Positions 16,761 through 24,791 of a stretch of DNA of 64,000 nucleotides are shown in pieces; the stretch's first letter is position 1; the number at the start of each line of letters is the position of its first letter. The position numbers and the translations under genes are program-made. The notes below the pieces were generated by a model. That model searched no databases. It saw only the letters and a program-made list of their open reading frames with translations, and had not been told where the DNA came from. The DNA is from Bacteriovoracaceae bacterium (GTDB taxonomy: Bacteria; Bdellovibrionota; Bacteriovoracia; Bacteriovoracales; Bacteriovoracaceae). The DNA lies in assembly GCA_016784965.1 (NCBI GenBank), contig JADHTQ010000016.1, positions 22,523-86,522 of the forward strand, given 5' to 3'.

Positions 16761-17705
16761 TCAAAGTAGTGAAGTAAAATACTCTACGGTACTTTTAATT
16801 CCCTGCTCAAATGAAACTTTTGGATAGTAACCTGCAATCTGTTTTAACTTAGTTATGTTTGGTCTTCTTCTTTTTGGATCATCAGGCGGTAAGTCTTTAA
16901 ACACTATTTTAGAAGAGCTTTCCAGCAACTTCACAATAAGTTGTGCTGTTTCTAAAATAGTATACTCATCGGGGCTGCCGCAATTAACGGGGGTGTGTAT
17001 ACCACTCATACAAACACAATCAATGGCATCAATCAAATCACTCACATAACAATATGAGCGCGTCTGCTTGCCCGTACCATACACCGTTACATTTTCACCC
17101 TTGATGGCCTGATTGACAAAATTGGGTATCACCCGTCCATCATCAGGGCGCATTCTTGGTCCATAAGTATTAAAAATCCTCACAATTGCTGTATCAACCT
17201 TGTAAAGATTTCGATAAGTCATCGTCAAGGCTTCAGCAAAGCGCTTGGACTCATCATAACAGGATCTGGGCCCAATGGGATTAACGTGACCAACATACTC
17301 CTCCACCTGAGGATGAACTTCTGGATCTCCATAAACTTCAGAAGTAGAGGCTTCTAAAAACCTGGCATTTTTTATACGGGCCAGCTCTAACAACTTCCTT
17401 GTGCCCTCTGAGTTAACTAACATTATCTCTAACGGTATTTTCGAAAAATCTATTGGTGAAGCAGGTGAAGCCATAGAAAAAATATAATCAATGTTGTCTT
17501 CACTTAAATCTGGAAGTTTCTCGTAAACATTTGCCTCATAAAAAACAAAGTTTTTAAATTTTTGCAATATATCTATGTTGCTTTGGCTGCCAGTTAAAAA
17601 ATTATCTATGCCAATAACTTTTGCACCTTTTTTCAGATAAAATTCACTCAAGTGAGAAGGGACAAATCCCGCTGCACCGGAAACTAAAACTGTTTTACCT
17701 TTCAT
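16761..17705 (-). CDS. NAD-dependent sugar epimerase/decarboxylase, UDP-glucuronate decarboxylase-like
   Basis: This 314-residue short-chain dehydrogenase-type sugar enzyme has an N-terminal Rossmann motif, catalytic Tyr150 and Lys154 in YDESKR, the substrate loop GPRMRPDDGRVIPNFVNQAI and the block YGTGKQTRSYCYVSDLIDAI. Together these match UDP-glucuronate decarboxylases (UDP-xylose synthase) better than GalE. The nucleotide motif reads GAAGFVPS, with Pro16 where the family usually has the third Gly, which is odd. It lies 22 bases after the M28 peptidase gene on the same strand. The product would be a nucleotide sugar for surface glycan; other epimerase activities are possible. Confidence 0.8.
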   Translation of the reverse strand: MKGKTVLVSGAAGFVPSHLSEFYLKKGAKVIGIDNFLTGSQSNIDILQKFKNFVFYEANVYEKLPDLSEDNIDYIFSMASPASPIDFSKIPLEIMLVNSEGTRKLLELARIKNARFLEASTSEVYGDPEVHPQVEEYVGHVNPIGPRSCYDESKRFAEALTMTYRNLYKVDTAIVRIFNTYGPRMRPDDGRVIPNFVNQAIKGENVTVYGTGKQTRSYCYVSDLIDAIDCVCMSGIHTPVNCGSPDEYTILETAQLIVKLLESSSKIVFKDLPPDDPKRRRPNITKLKQIAGYYPKVSFEQGIKSTVEYFTSLL

Positions 17706-17727
17706 TAATCGATCCTATATCCATTTT

Positions 17728-18708
17728 TTAAATTTTCAAAACCATCGCCAGTACGCCTTTGATCACACGTGCCATCTTGGGGTAGTTTAGAGTATCAGAT
17801 GTATCATGTTCGGTATGATAATTTTTGTTGCGATAAAAAGAGGTATCAGTAACCATGATTGCAGGGTAGCCAAACTTCCAATAATTGAGATGATCTGAAA
17901 AATCTATCCCTGGAATGGTTGCGGGAGCATTTATGGACTCAACGTTCACAGAACTATGTTGCATAAATAGTGCTTTTAACTTCCGCATAATAAACCACTC
18001 TTTGATGCCTCCCACCAGCACAATGAAATCACCCACACTTGGATATATCCACTTTAACAAAAATTCTGCAGGGTAATCTTGAGAATCTGGTGCCTCTGTA
18101 AAATAACCAATCATCTCAAGGCAAACCATCAACTTAACTTTTACTTGTTGATCAAAAAGGTCCTTAGCATGGACCCAACTCCCCATATTTTCAGATCTAA
18201 AAAAGGGCGGCTCTTCTAAAGAATAGGCCACCAATTCAAAATTTTTATCTAACTTGCCATCCAACTTTTTTAGGTGGAAAGAGAGCTCTAGTAGACCAGA
18301 CACTGCACTCGCATTGTCATCGGCACCTGGAAAGTCTCCAAATACATCATAATGAGCACCTATAACCATTAGGGGTTTTGACTTGTCAGTGCCAATTCGA
18401 GTAATTACATTAAAATATTCTTTACCCTCAACTTTAAATTTTTGTCGCCGTACGGTCAGCCCTAAACCTGTCCAATATTTTTCAATATATCGGGCAGCAC
18501 GCTCAAGGCTTTTTAAATTGTTGAAGTTTCTTGGTGGTTTTATTTGGGAAAGAAAGTCAACATGCTTTTTTAACTGGATCTGATCTATAGTGCGCTGTTG
18601 TTGTCTTTGCATTGTATCACTTGTTGTTATGGGGTTTTTTAAAAAAAACAATACACCAGCAATACAAATAATAAAACAAAGAAAAAAATACAATGTTCTC
18701 TTGATCAT
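17728..18708 (-). CDS. Membrane-anchored M28-family zinc aminopeptidase
   Basis: The ATG at 18708 is chosen over an upstream in-frame TTG. The 326-residue product has an N-terminal hydrophobic anchor (TLYFFLCFIICIAGVLFFL) and an M28 peptidase domain. Zinc ligands are visible in GAHYDVFGDFPGADDNASA (His and bridging Asp), in SLEEPPFF (catalytic Glu and Glu ligand) and late in YHTEHDTSDTLNY (His). M28 enzymes remove N-terminal residues from peptides, usually outside the cytoplasm, and here the enzyme would sit on the periplasmic face. It precedes the sugar decarboxylase gene by 22 bases; a functional link is not obvious. Confidence 0.83.
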   Translation of the reverse strand: MIKRTLYFFLCFIICIAGVLFFLKNPITTSDTMQRQQQRTIDQIQLKKHVDFLSQIKPPRNFNNLKSLERAARYIEKYWTGLGLTVRRQKFKVEGKEYFNVITRIGTDKSKPLMVIGAHYDVFGDFPGADDNASAVSGLLELSFHLKKLDGKLDKNFELVAYSLEEPPFFRSENMGSWVHAKDLFDQQVKVKLMVCLEMIGYFTEAPDSQDYPAEFLLKWIYPSVGDFIVLVGGIKEWFIMRKLKALFMQHSSVNVESINAPATIPGIDFSDHLNYWKFGYPAIMVTDTSFYRNKNYHTEHDTSDTLNYPKMARVIKGVLAMVLKI

Positions 18709-18863
18709 AACTACTCTCAATTTTTCTTAAGTTGATTGTTTAAAGTCTATTTTTGCTCCAATACACTATGTCATTTTAGAGTATTCATTGTCGAACCAAT
18801 CGTCAAAGGTTGTTTTGATCATAATTATTAAAGTTTCCCACACTTAGCACCGATCTGTTGGTT

Positions 18864-20336
18864 ATGTTATACACCTTTCATATCTTGCTAATACTCGTTA
18901 CCGGCCTAATATGGTCACCTTCCATCCGATCATCATCCTTGGCCTATTCGCAGGCAGAAGGTGTTGAAGATAAAACTTATTACGGACATGAGCGCAGCTT
19001 AATAGATTGGAAAAGGATAAATCCCGAACACTGGGTGGACCTAGTTAGATGGAAAAAACAGAGAAAGTTTCGCGACAAAACTTCTTCGTGGGCACTTTTA
19101 AACAGAGACCGTCTACTTAGAGAACATGTGGGGCGAATCCTTGAATGTTTTGGAAAATGCAAAATCTACAGTGGACAACACTACAGTTTAGGCCAATACC
19201 GATCTTTAATTAGAGAACGCGACACCGTAATAACTGACGAGAACAGTTACGCATGGATTTATTTAATGGATGGCACCATGGTCAGGCTATCCCCCAGGTC
19301 AAATGTAGCATTTTTAGAAATCAATTTTGGTAGCAGAGAAACATTTTTATATGTAAGAATTACCTCAGGCGATGTAGTATGGCTCTCTCGCCAAAATCAC
19401 ACCTTAACCCCATCGGATAAAAAAGAAACTGACGCTCTATTTTTACCTTTATCACTTGATGCAGCAAACTATAAATTACCTAAAGTTGATATTGACGTTG
19501 ACAATATGGGTCAATCTATATGGAGCATGGATGCCAAAACAAGAAATCAAAACAAGTATCACGTTCTAAATAAGTTTATAGCACAAAACAACTATCTAAT
19601 AGGCGACAGGGTAACTCGCTCACTACTTGTCACCCCAAACGGTACACTATATGGCACAAACCTGTATATGCACCTAGTAGTCCTGCCTTTTGGAAACCTT
19701 TATTACCGCAGCAGACCACCAGGTATCTACAATTTGCAGCACCTTGTTCCAGGACATAGTCAATATAACCAGCAGTCAATTTCTTTTTATAAAAGAGGAC
19801 AAGGCGCCGATGGAAACACTGAAATTATCGATAATAGTTGGCATAAAGTGTTAACTACCGGAGATAGCACTGTCGAGCTGTCTGAAAATGAAAATAAGCG
19901 CCTTGCTCATAGCGAATTTTTAACTCGCAGAATCCCTACTATTTTAACTGGCAGAGAGTTAATGCTTAAAAGATATTCACTGGGAATGTTAAAAATAGGT
20001 GTTACAACCCAAAGCTTAGCAGAACTTGCCGGTTATCGCATGTGGCAAATAGACCACATAAATAAATTTAACGAGATAACCCAAAGAACCAACTTTCTCT
20101 TAACTCATACTGATAATGTTGAAACACAAAGGCTTGCCATTTCCCTCAAATTAAGAGAGAAGTGGGGACAAAAAGATGATCTATGGCAAACTTATAGCTA
20201 TGGGCCATGGGCGTATAAGCGGGCAGTAAGTGCATATGCATTGGCCACTGATCCTCTGCAGCCCTTTAATAGCGACAGAGAGCGATTTAACAGCCATCAA
20301 ATTAAAGCGTGGAAAATACTCAATGACCTTAAATAA
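18864..20336 (+). CDS. Exported FecR-domain protein
   Basis: The start taken is the ATG at 18864, giving a signal peptide (MLYTFHILLILVTGLIWS); an in-frame TTG six bases earlier is less likely. The 490-residue protein has a FecR-type domain near residues 110-180, with RERDTVITDENSYAWIYLMD and VRLSPRSNVAFLEI, as in surface or periplasmic FecR-like proteins. The rest is unrecognised, with aromatic and basic residues and a helical C-terminus. No sigma factor or TonB receptor is nearby, so a FecR signalling role is unlikely; the domain probably binds peptidoglycan or another protein. Its end overlaps maf by 14 bases. Confidence 0.65.
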   Translation: MLYTFHILLILVTGLIWSPSIRSSSLAYSQAEGVEDKTYYGHERSLIDWKRINPEHWVDLVRWKKQRKFRDKTSSWALLNRDRLLREHVGRILECFGKCKIYSGQHYSLGQYRSLIRERDTVITDENSYAWIYLMDGTMVRLSPRSNVAFLEINFGSRETFLYVRITSGDVVWLSRQNHTLTPSDKKETDALFLPLSLDAANYKLPKVDIDVDNMGQSIWSMDAKTRNQNKYHVLNKFIAQNNYLIGDRVTRSLLVTPNGTLYGTNLYMHLVVLPFGNLYYRSRPPGIYNLQHLVPGHSQYNQQSISFYKRGQGADGNTEIIDNSWHKVLTTGDSTVELSENENKRLAHSEFLTRRIPTILTGRELMLKRYSLGMLKIGVTTQSLAELAGYRMWQIDHINKFNEITQRTNFLLTHTDNVETQRLAISLKLREKWGQKDDLWQTYSYGPWAYKRAVSAYALATDPLQPFNSDRERFNSHQIKAWKILNDLK

Positions 20337-21003
20337 ATATCACCTAATTTTAGCAAGCAAAAGTCCAAGGCGAAAAGAACTCTTAGGCCACCTGCAACTA
20401 CCTTTTGAAATTATAACTGCACATGTTGAAGAAAAGAGTAAGTTTATGGACCCAGGTTATATTTGCGAAGATATATCCAAACAAAAGGGGCAAGCTGTTT
20501 ATGACTTGCTCCAAACCCAGGGAAAAATAAACGGCAACTACTTTCCTCTCATAATTGCCTCAGATACTGTTGTCTCTTCCGGCAAAAAAATTTATGGAAA
20601 ACCCAGCAGTCCACAAGCTGCAAAGTCAATGTTAAAAGAACTCTCTGGCAAAACTCATCTCGTTTGTAGCGGTGTATACTTGGGGTGCTATGACTTAAAG
20701 ACAAAAACATATAGGGATATGGTGTTTTCTGGCAAAACTCAGGTAACCTTTACCAACATTTCAGAAGACCTACTATCAAACTACTTGAGCACAGGCGACT
20801 CTTTGGATAAAGCGGGGTCCTATGGTATTCAAGGGCCAGGCTTGACCTTTATCAGTTATCTACAGGGATCGTACTCTAATGTCATGGGATTTCCACTAGA
20901 CTTATTTATCGATAAATTTAAAGAATTTCTAGGCCTTCCCAATGACCTTGAAGGTAAATGGAGAACTTTAATTCATGGTGCTAACAACCCATCCACTGAT
21001 TGA
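20323..21003 (+). CDS. maf: Maf-like nucleotide pyrophosphatase
   Basis: The start is the ATG at 20323, inside the end of the previous gene. The 226-residue protein begins YHLILASKSPRRKELL, the Maf signature, and continues with IIASDTVVSSGKKIYGKPSS and SLDKAGSYGIQGPG, all conserved in the dTTP/UTP pyrophosphatase branch. These enzymes hydrolyse non-canonical or excess nucleoside triphosphates to monophosphates and act in house-cleaning or division arrest. The gene lies in a tight run with the FecR-domain gene and yggU (overlaps of 14 and 29 bases). Confidence 0.88.
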   Translation: MTLNKYHLILASKSPRRKELLGHLQLPFEIITAHVEEKSKFMDPGYICEDISKQKGQAVYDLLQTQGKINGNYFPLIIASDTVVSSGKKIYGKPSSPQAAKSMLKELSGKTHLVCSGVYLGCYDLKTKTYRDMVFSGKTQVTFTNISEDLLSNYLSTGDSLDKAGSYGIQGPGLTFISYLQGSYSNVMGFPLDLFIDKFKEFLGLPNDLEGKWRTLIHGANNPSTD

Positions 21004-21346
21004 CCAATTTAAAGCAGCCGGTATCAACATTCATCAATACACAACCACAGACAATTATTTAGACTTAGCAATTTGCATAAGAGCAAAACCAGGCAGTAAG
21101 CTGCAAAAAATGCTTATTGGACAAGGCGGTGAAATAATTATCTCCACAACAAAAAGAGCTGTTGAAGGTGAGGCAAATAAGGCAATTAAAAAAATATTAA
21201 GTGATACCCTAGGCGTTAGCGGCAGCAATATCTCTCTAGATAAAGGCCACAATTCAAAACATAAAAGATATCTCATCAGATTCATTTTTACAAAACACAA
21301 ACAAGTAGAGTACTATATAAAAAAAGTTGCCAATTTGACCAAGTAA
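20975..21346 (+). CDS. DUF167/YggU-family protein
   Basis: This 123-residue protein has the YggU/DUF167 core: ICIRAKPGSKLQKMLIG, then VEGEANKAIKKILSDTLGV, followed by KHKRYLIRF. The family is small, cytoplasmic and of unknown biochemical role, often near septum or maf-type genes. It overlaps the end of maf by 29 bases. A basic C-terminal tail (FTKHKQVEYYIKKVANLTK) extends beyond the usual domain. The identity is firm at the family level but no function can be given. Confidence 0.82.
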   Translation: MVLTTHPLIDQFKAAGINIHQYTTTDNYLDLAICIRAKPGSKLQKMLIGQGGEIIISTTKRAVEGEANKAIKKILSDTLGVSGSNISLDKGHNSKHKRYLIRFIFTKHKQVEYYIKKVANLTK

Positions 21347-21356
21347 TGAGGCCCTC

Positions 21357-21914
21357 ATGAAAATTGCACTCCTTCTTTTATGCATACAACTGCTAACATT
21401 ATCTTGGGGGGCCCTCGCCTTAGACTATAAAACAGACCCAAACCAAATAAGCGAAGTCTTTGGAGTATCAACAAAAATTGATGATGAACTTGAAATTATA
21501 AAACAACTCCCTCCTTCAGAATACTATCAAAAGATTGATAGCTATCGCACATCAGTTGAAAAATATATTGAACACAAAAAGCGAGTTTGTAATGGGGAGT
21601 TCTCTACCCAAATTCTAAAAGATAGTAGAGCATCTGACTCTGATGATGATACAGACAATGATACATTAGAAAAAAGCCCTACTCAAACCAAGCACAAGCT
21701 ATCAGCGGCTGAGAGAAAACTTTGCTTTAGAGAAATGAAAACGATTCAAATTACTTTTATCAATAATATTTTCTTAGCAAGGACTAAATATTTAAATTAT
21801 CAACACAAGCTAAGACTCCAAAAGCTTGAAAAAGAAAAAGACGAAACAATTAAAAATTTTCGGGCCCGTTTTAAAAAGAGCACCTCTACAAGAAGTAAAA
21901 AATATAAAAGATGA
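21357..21914 (+). CDS. Exported protein with charged helical C-terminus, unknown
   Basis: This 185-residue protein starts with a clear signal peptide (MKIALLLLCIQLLTLSWGAL, cleaved after ALA). The mature part has an acidic low-complexity stretch (SDSDDDTDNDT, about residues 95-106), two cysteines (KKRVCNGEF and ERKLCFREM) that could form a disulfide, and a strongly charged, coiled-coil-like C-terminus rich in Lys/Arg/Glu. I do not recognise the family. It lies 10 bases after yggU in the same direction, so it is probably the last gene of that operon. Confidence 0.6.
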   Translation: MKIALLLLCIQLLTLSWGALALDYKTDPNQISEVFGVSTKIDDELEIIKQLPPSEYYQKIDSYRTSVEKYIEHKKRVCNGEFSTQILKDSRASDSDDDTDNDTLEKSPTQTKHKLSAAERKLCFREMKTIQITFINNIFLARTKYLNYQHKLRLQKLEKEKDETIKNFRARFKKSTSTRSKKYKR

Positions 21915-21942
21915 GCTTTTTTAAAAGATTCAACTAGAAGAT

Positions 21943-22137
21943 TTAAGAGGTAGGTTTTTTTGGATTATTGTTGATGTAATTGCTTCTTTTGATACTTTTT
22001 GGCTTATGAATTGACCTTGTTGGCTTAATGCTTTCTTCGTGCATCGTTCCATAGCGATTAATAACGCAATGTCCCTTCGCTCCGCTCTCTTCGGTGCTCC
22101 GCACTGTTTCTTCAGAATGACTCTTATTTTGACTCAT
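21943..22137 (-). CDS. Small basic hypothetical protein
   Basis: This 64-residue frame has no recognised domain, and its composition (Ser, Lys, Asn, His) suggests disorder. In its favour, GGAGGGTAGAT sits directly before the ATG at 22137, one of the best ribosome-binding sites in the window, and the gap to the divergent TatT operon leaves room for a promoter. Against it, there is no domain or paralogue in the window. I call it a likely small gene, without function. Confidence 0.45.
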   Translation of the reverse strand: MSQNKSHSEETVRSTEESGAKGHCVINRYGTMHEESIKPTRSIHKPKSIKRSNYINNNPKKPTS

Positions 22138-22275
22138 ATCTACCCTCCAGTTTAAAATATGTGGGGAATACTAACACATTTTGTTAAAAATGTCTTCCCT
22201 ATTCCAATTTTATCTAATATATTCGTAAACGGCTGATATTTATTAGTGCTCCAATCAACGCATCTGGCCTAATTG

Positions 22276-22292
22276 AAGGAGGGTAACTTATC
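22276..22292 (+). promoter_or_regulatory. Strong ribosome-binding site followed by an ATC start codon
   Basis: AAGGAGGG (22276-22283) is followed, 7 bases after GGAGG, by ATC (22290-22292). The in-frame TAA at 22284-22286 excludes any longer frame. No ATG, GTG or TTG occurs in frame until 22374, which lies after the lipobox. The site therefore indicates initiation at AUC, or possibly a sequence error at that base. Confidence 0.6.
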
Positions 22293-23297
22293 AACGTAAA
22301 AAAAAGTCTCCCAAGTGTCTCTTATCTTCTAACTTTTGTATTTATTTTAAAATTTCTGGTCTCATGTGGCAGTATGCAATCAGTGGGTATTAGCTCCATG
22401 GCATCCATTTTGTATGATGCTTCATACGAAGTAGAAACTGAATCAAACTGGCAAAACTTTAAAACGGCCATACCTGCCAATTTAAAATTTGTCGAAGGAC
22501 TTTTATACTTAGAACCAGAAAACAGAAAACTCCTGGCCACTCTTACTAAGGGGTACTCGGCTTACGCCTTTGTAGTCAACGATACTCTTTATCTTCGCGA
22601 CTACTTCAAAGATGTTGAAAACTCATTTAATAAGCAGCAAAGTATTTACAACTACTCTAAGGCGATAGAACATGGCATGCACTTTCTGCAAACCTATGGC
22701 ATAAACTACATCACCCTTACAAGAAAAATGAAAGAAAATAATGGGATAATGGAACTGTTGTCAGACAAGCTTGGCAGGGATGATCAATTTGCCATAGAGG
22801 GAATGTTTGCTCTGTCACAAGCGTTAATTGGACTTATAAACCATCAACGAAATCGAGTACATTTGGTTGCTCAATTGCCTATTGCCAAAGGTCTTCTAGA
22901 CTGGTCATGTAACTTAAGGCCCAACTTGAATTTGGGAGCTTGTAATATGTTATATGGAGCATATGAGTCGAGCAGACCACGAATTCTAGGTGGAAATCCC
23001 GAAAAGGGAAAACAATATTTTTTAAAATTCATTAACGAGTACCCCAACAACCCCTTGGCCCGCCTGTCCTTCATTCAATACTATCTAATACCAATGTCTG
23101 ATGAACAACAGTACCGACAACAAGCATATTTACTCGAACAAAATTTGCGCGATTTTAAAAAGCGTCTAACCTGGGATCCAACTCATAAAAACCGCCATAG
23201 TAAAGCAAAAATACAAAGCAATAGGACTGAGCTATACGGATCTATAGTGCTAGAACGTTTTGCAATTATAAAAGAATTTGAAAAACAACTCTTTTAG
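22290..23297 (+). CDS. TatT-type TRAP-transporter-associated lipoprotein
   Basis: Read from the ATC at 22290, the 335-residue protein begins INVKKSLPSVSYLLTFVFIL, with lipobox LVSC and the lipidated Cys near residue 26. From the first AUG (22374) the signal would be lost. The body matches TAtT/TatT proteins, helical TPR-like partners of TRAP binding proteins first described in Treponema pallidum: a family-like stretch SSRPRILGGNPEKGKQYFLK occurs near residue 230, then helices NEYPNNPLARLSFIQYYL. The dctP, dctQ and dctM genes follow directly (10-base gap, 11-base gap, 4-base overlap), which supports the call. The protein should trimerise with the binding protein at the outer or inner membrane and help deliver a hydrophobic ligand; the ligand is unknown. 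Confidence 0.8.
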   Translation: MNVKKSLPSVSYLLTFVFILKFLVSCGSMQSVGISSMASILYDASYEVETESNWQNFKTAIPANLKFVEGLLYLEPENRKLLATLTKGYSAYAFVVNDTLYLRDYFKDVENSFNKQQSIYNYSKAIEHGMHFLQTYGINYITLTRKMKENNGIMELLSDKLGRDDQFAIEGMFALSQALIGLINHQRNRVHLVAQLPIAKGLLDWSCNLRPNLNLGACNMLYGAYESSRPRILGGNPEKGKQYFLKFINEYPNNPLARLSFIQYYLIPMSDEQQYRQQAYLLEQNLRDFKKRLTWDPTHKNRHSKAKIQSNRTELYGSIVLERFAIIKEFEKQLF

Positions 23298-23307
23298 GAG
23301 AACCAAA

Positions 23308-24282
23308 ATGGCCAAGCTGTTACTTCCGCTATTTTTACTTCTTTGCCCTGACTTGTATGCCGTTAACCTAAAAATAGGTGTACTAGCTCCAGAGGGTACT
23401 AGTTGGGCCCAAAATATAAAAAAAATGGTTAAAGAAATTAAGACCAAAACTGATAATAAAGTCAACTTAAAAATATTCTATGGTGCCACCGCAGGGGATG
23501 AACCAGTTGTTTTGCGCAAAATTAGAATTGGCCAACTTCAAGGCGGCATTTTTACAGGTAAAACACTCGGGGATATAAACGGTGATGTACGCGTAATAGA
23601 AATCCCTTTTACTTTTGGTCATGATCGAAAAAAAGCATGGAGTATCGTTGAGCACCTCACGCCAAACTTAAACAAAGAGTTTAAAAAAAGTGGCTTTGAA
23701 AACCTTGGATTCTATGAAATTGGACACGTCTATTTAGTCTCCAAGAAAAAAATTCAAAACATCAATTCGCTAAAGGGTATAAAAATTTGGTCTTGGGAGG
23801 GAGATCCTTTGGTACAAGAACTAATTTCTATTATGAAACTTGTCTCCATACCTTTACCTCTACCAGACGTCTTAACGTCATTATCAACTGAAATCATTGA
23901 GGCAGCATACTCTCCACCCCTGGCAATTATTGCGCTCCAGTGGAACACCAAGGTCAAATATTTGCTAGACTATCCCATCACTTACTCAATTGGAGCATTT
24001 TTATTAAGCAATAAAGCCTGGAGCAAGATCCCGTCTAGTTATAGGCAAGTAGTAAGAAGTATCACCACCAAGTACCTCAATAAAATCACAGAAGCCAATG
24101 CCCAAGAAAATATTGATGCCCTAAATGTTTTAAAAGGCCAAGAAATTAAATTCATCCAGTTTCCAGAAACAGATTATCAGCAATTTGGTACATTTCGCTT
24201 AAAAATGATTAACAACTTAAAGGGTAAGATTTTTTCAGCTGAAATCTATAACAACTTTCAAAACAAACTTAATACGTTGTAG
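23308..24282 (+). CDS. TRAP transporter solute-binding protein (DctP family)
   Basis: The start is the ATG at 23308, with AGGAG eight bases before it and a signal peptide (MAKLLLPLFLLLCPDLYAV). The 324-residue periplasmic protein has DctP hallmarks: LKIGVLAPEGTSWAQNIKKM, GKTLGDINGDVRVIEIPFTF and the central IKIWSWEGDPLVQELI. The usual substrate-contacting Arg in the TRAP signature (often IRVP) is replaced here by the sequence GIKIWSWEGDP, as expected for the TatP-type branch whose ligands are thought not to be simple carboxylates. It forms the binding component for DctQ/DctM and, by context, partners the TatT lipoprotein. Confidence 0.85.
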   Translation: MAKLLLPLFLLLCPDLYAVNLKIGVLAPEGTSWAQNIKKMVKEIKTKTDNKVNLKIFYGATAGDEPVVLRKIRIGQLQGGIFTGKTLGDINGDVRVIEIPFTFGHDRKKAWSIVEHLTPNLNKEFKKSGFENLGFYEIGHVYLVSKKKIQNINSLKGIKIWSWEGDPLVQELISIMKLVSIPLPLPDVLTSLSTEIIEAAYSPPLAIIALQWNTKVKYLLDYPITYSIGAFLLSNKAWSKIPSSYRQVVRSITTKYLNKITEANAQENIDALNVLKGQEIKFIQFPETDYQQFGTFRLKMINNLKGKIFSAEIYNNFQNKLNTL

Positions 24283-24293
24283 GCAAACACACT

Positions 24294-24791
24294 ATGTCAA
24301 AACTTGTTTTCTTTGTTGATAACGCCATAGAAAAAATATCATCATTCCTATTAATTGTATCAGTATTGTTACTCGTTGACTTAAGCATCCTGTTTATAGT
24401 CTTAAGATGGTTTAATATCACCTATATATGGAGTGACCCGCTTATAAGACACATCGTTTTTATCACAATTTTTCTAGGTGGAGTAATCGCTACTGGTCGC
24501 AAAAGTCATATTAGTATTGATATTTTAGGAAAATATCTTCACGCCAAAAACAACCAATTATTTGTTAAATATTTAGAGCGTTTTATAGCTTTGGTTTCTT
24601 TTTTTGGGATGCTTTGGGCAATTAAGGGCTCTTACGATTTCACTATTTCTGAATTACAATATGGTAAAATTGCTTTTTTAGGTATTCATTCGGGTTTTTT
24701 AACCGCCATTACACCAGTCGGCTTCACCCTAATTTCATATCGCTTTTTGGCCATATTTGTTCGCTCATTTTATGAGGAGGAAAATACTTGA
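24294..24791 (+). CDS. TRAP transporter small membrane subunit (DctQ family)
   Basis: This 165-residue protein has four membrane helices in the DctQ pattern, with IWSDPLIRHIVFITIFLGGV and ATGRKSHISIDIL, the latter a typical DctQ loop. The small subunit helps assemble the transport core with DctM. It starts 11 bases after dctP and its stop overlaps the TTG start of dctM by four bases. No unusual features are seen. Confidence 0.85.
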   Translation: MSKLVFFVDNAIEKISSFLLIVSVLLLVDLSILFIVLRWFNITYIWSDPLIRHIVFITIFLGGVIATGRKSHISIDILGKYLHAKNNQLFVKYLERFIALVSFFGMLWAIKGSYDFTISELQYGKIAFLGIHSGFLTAITPVGFTLISYRFLAIFVRSFYEEENT

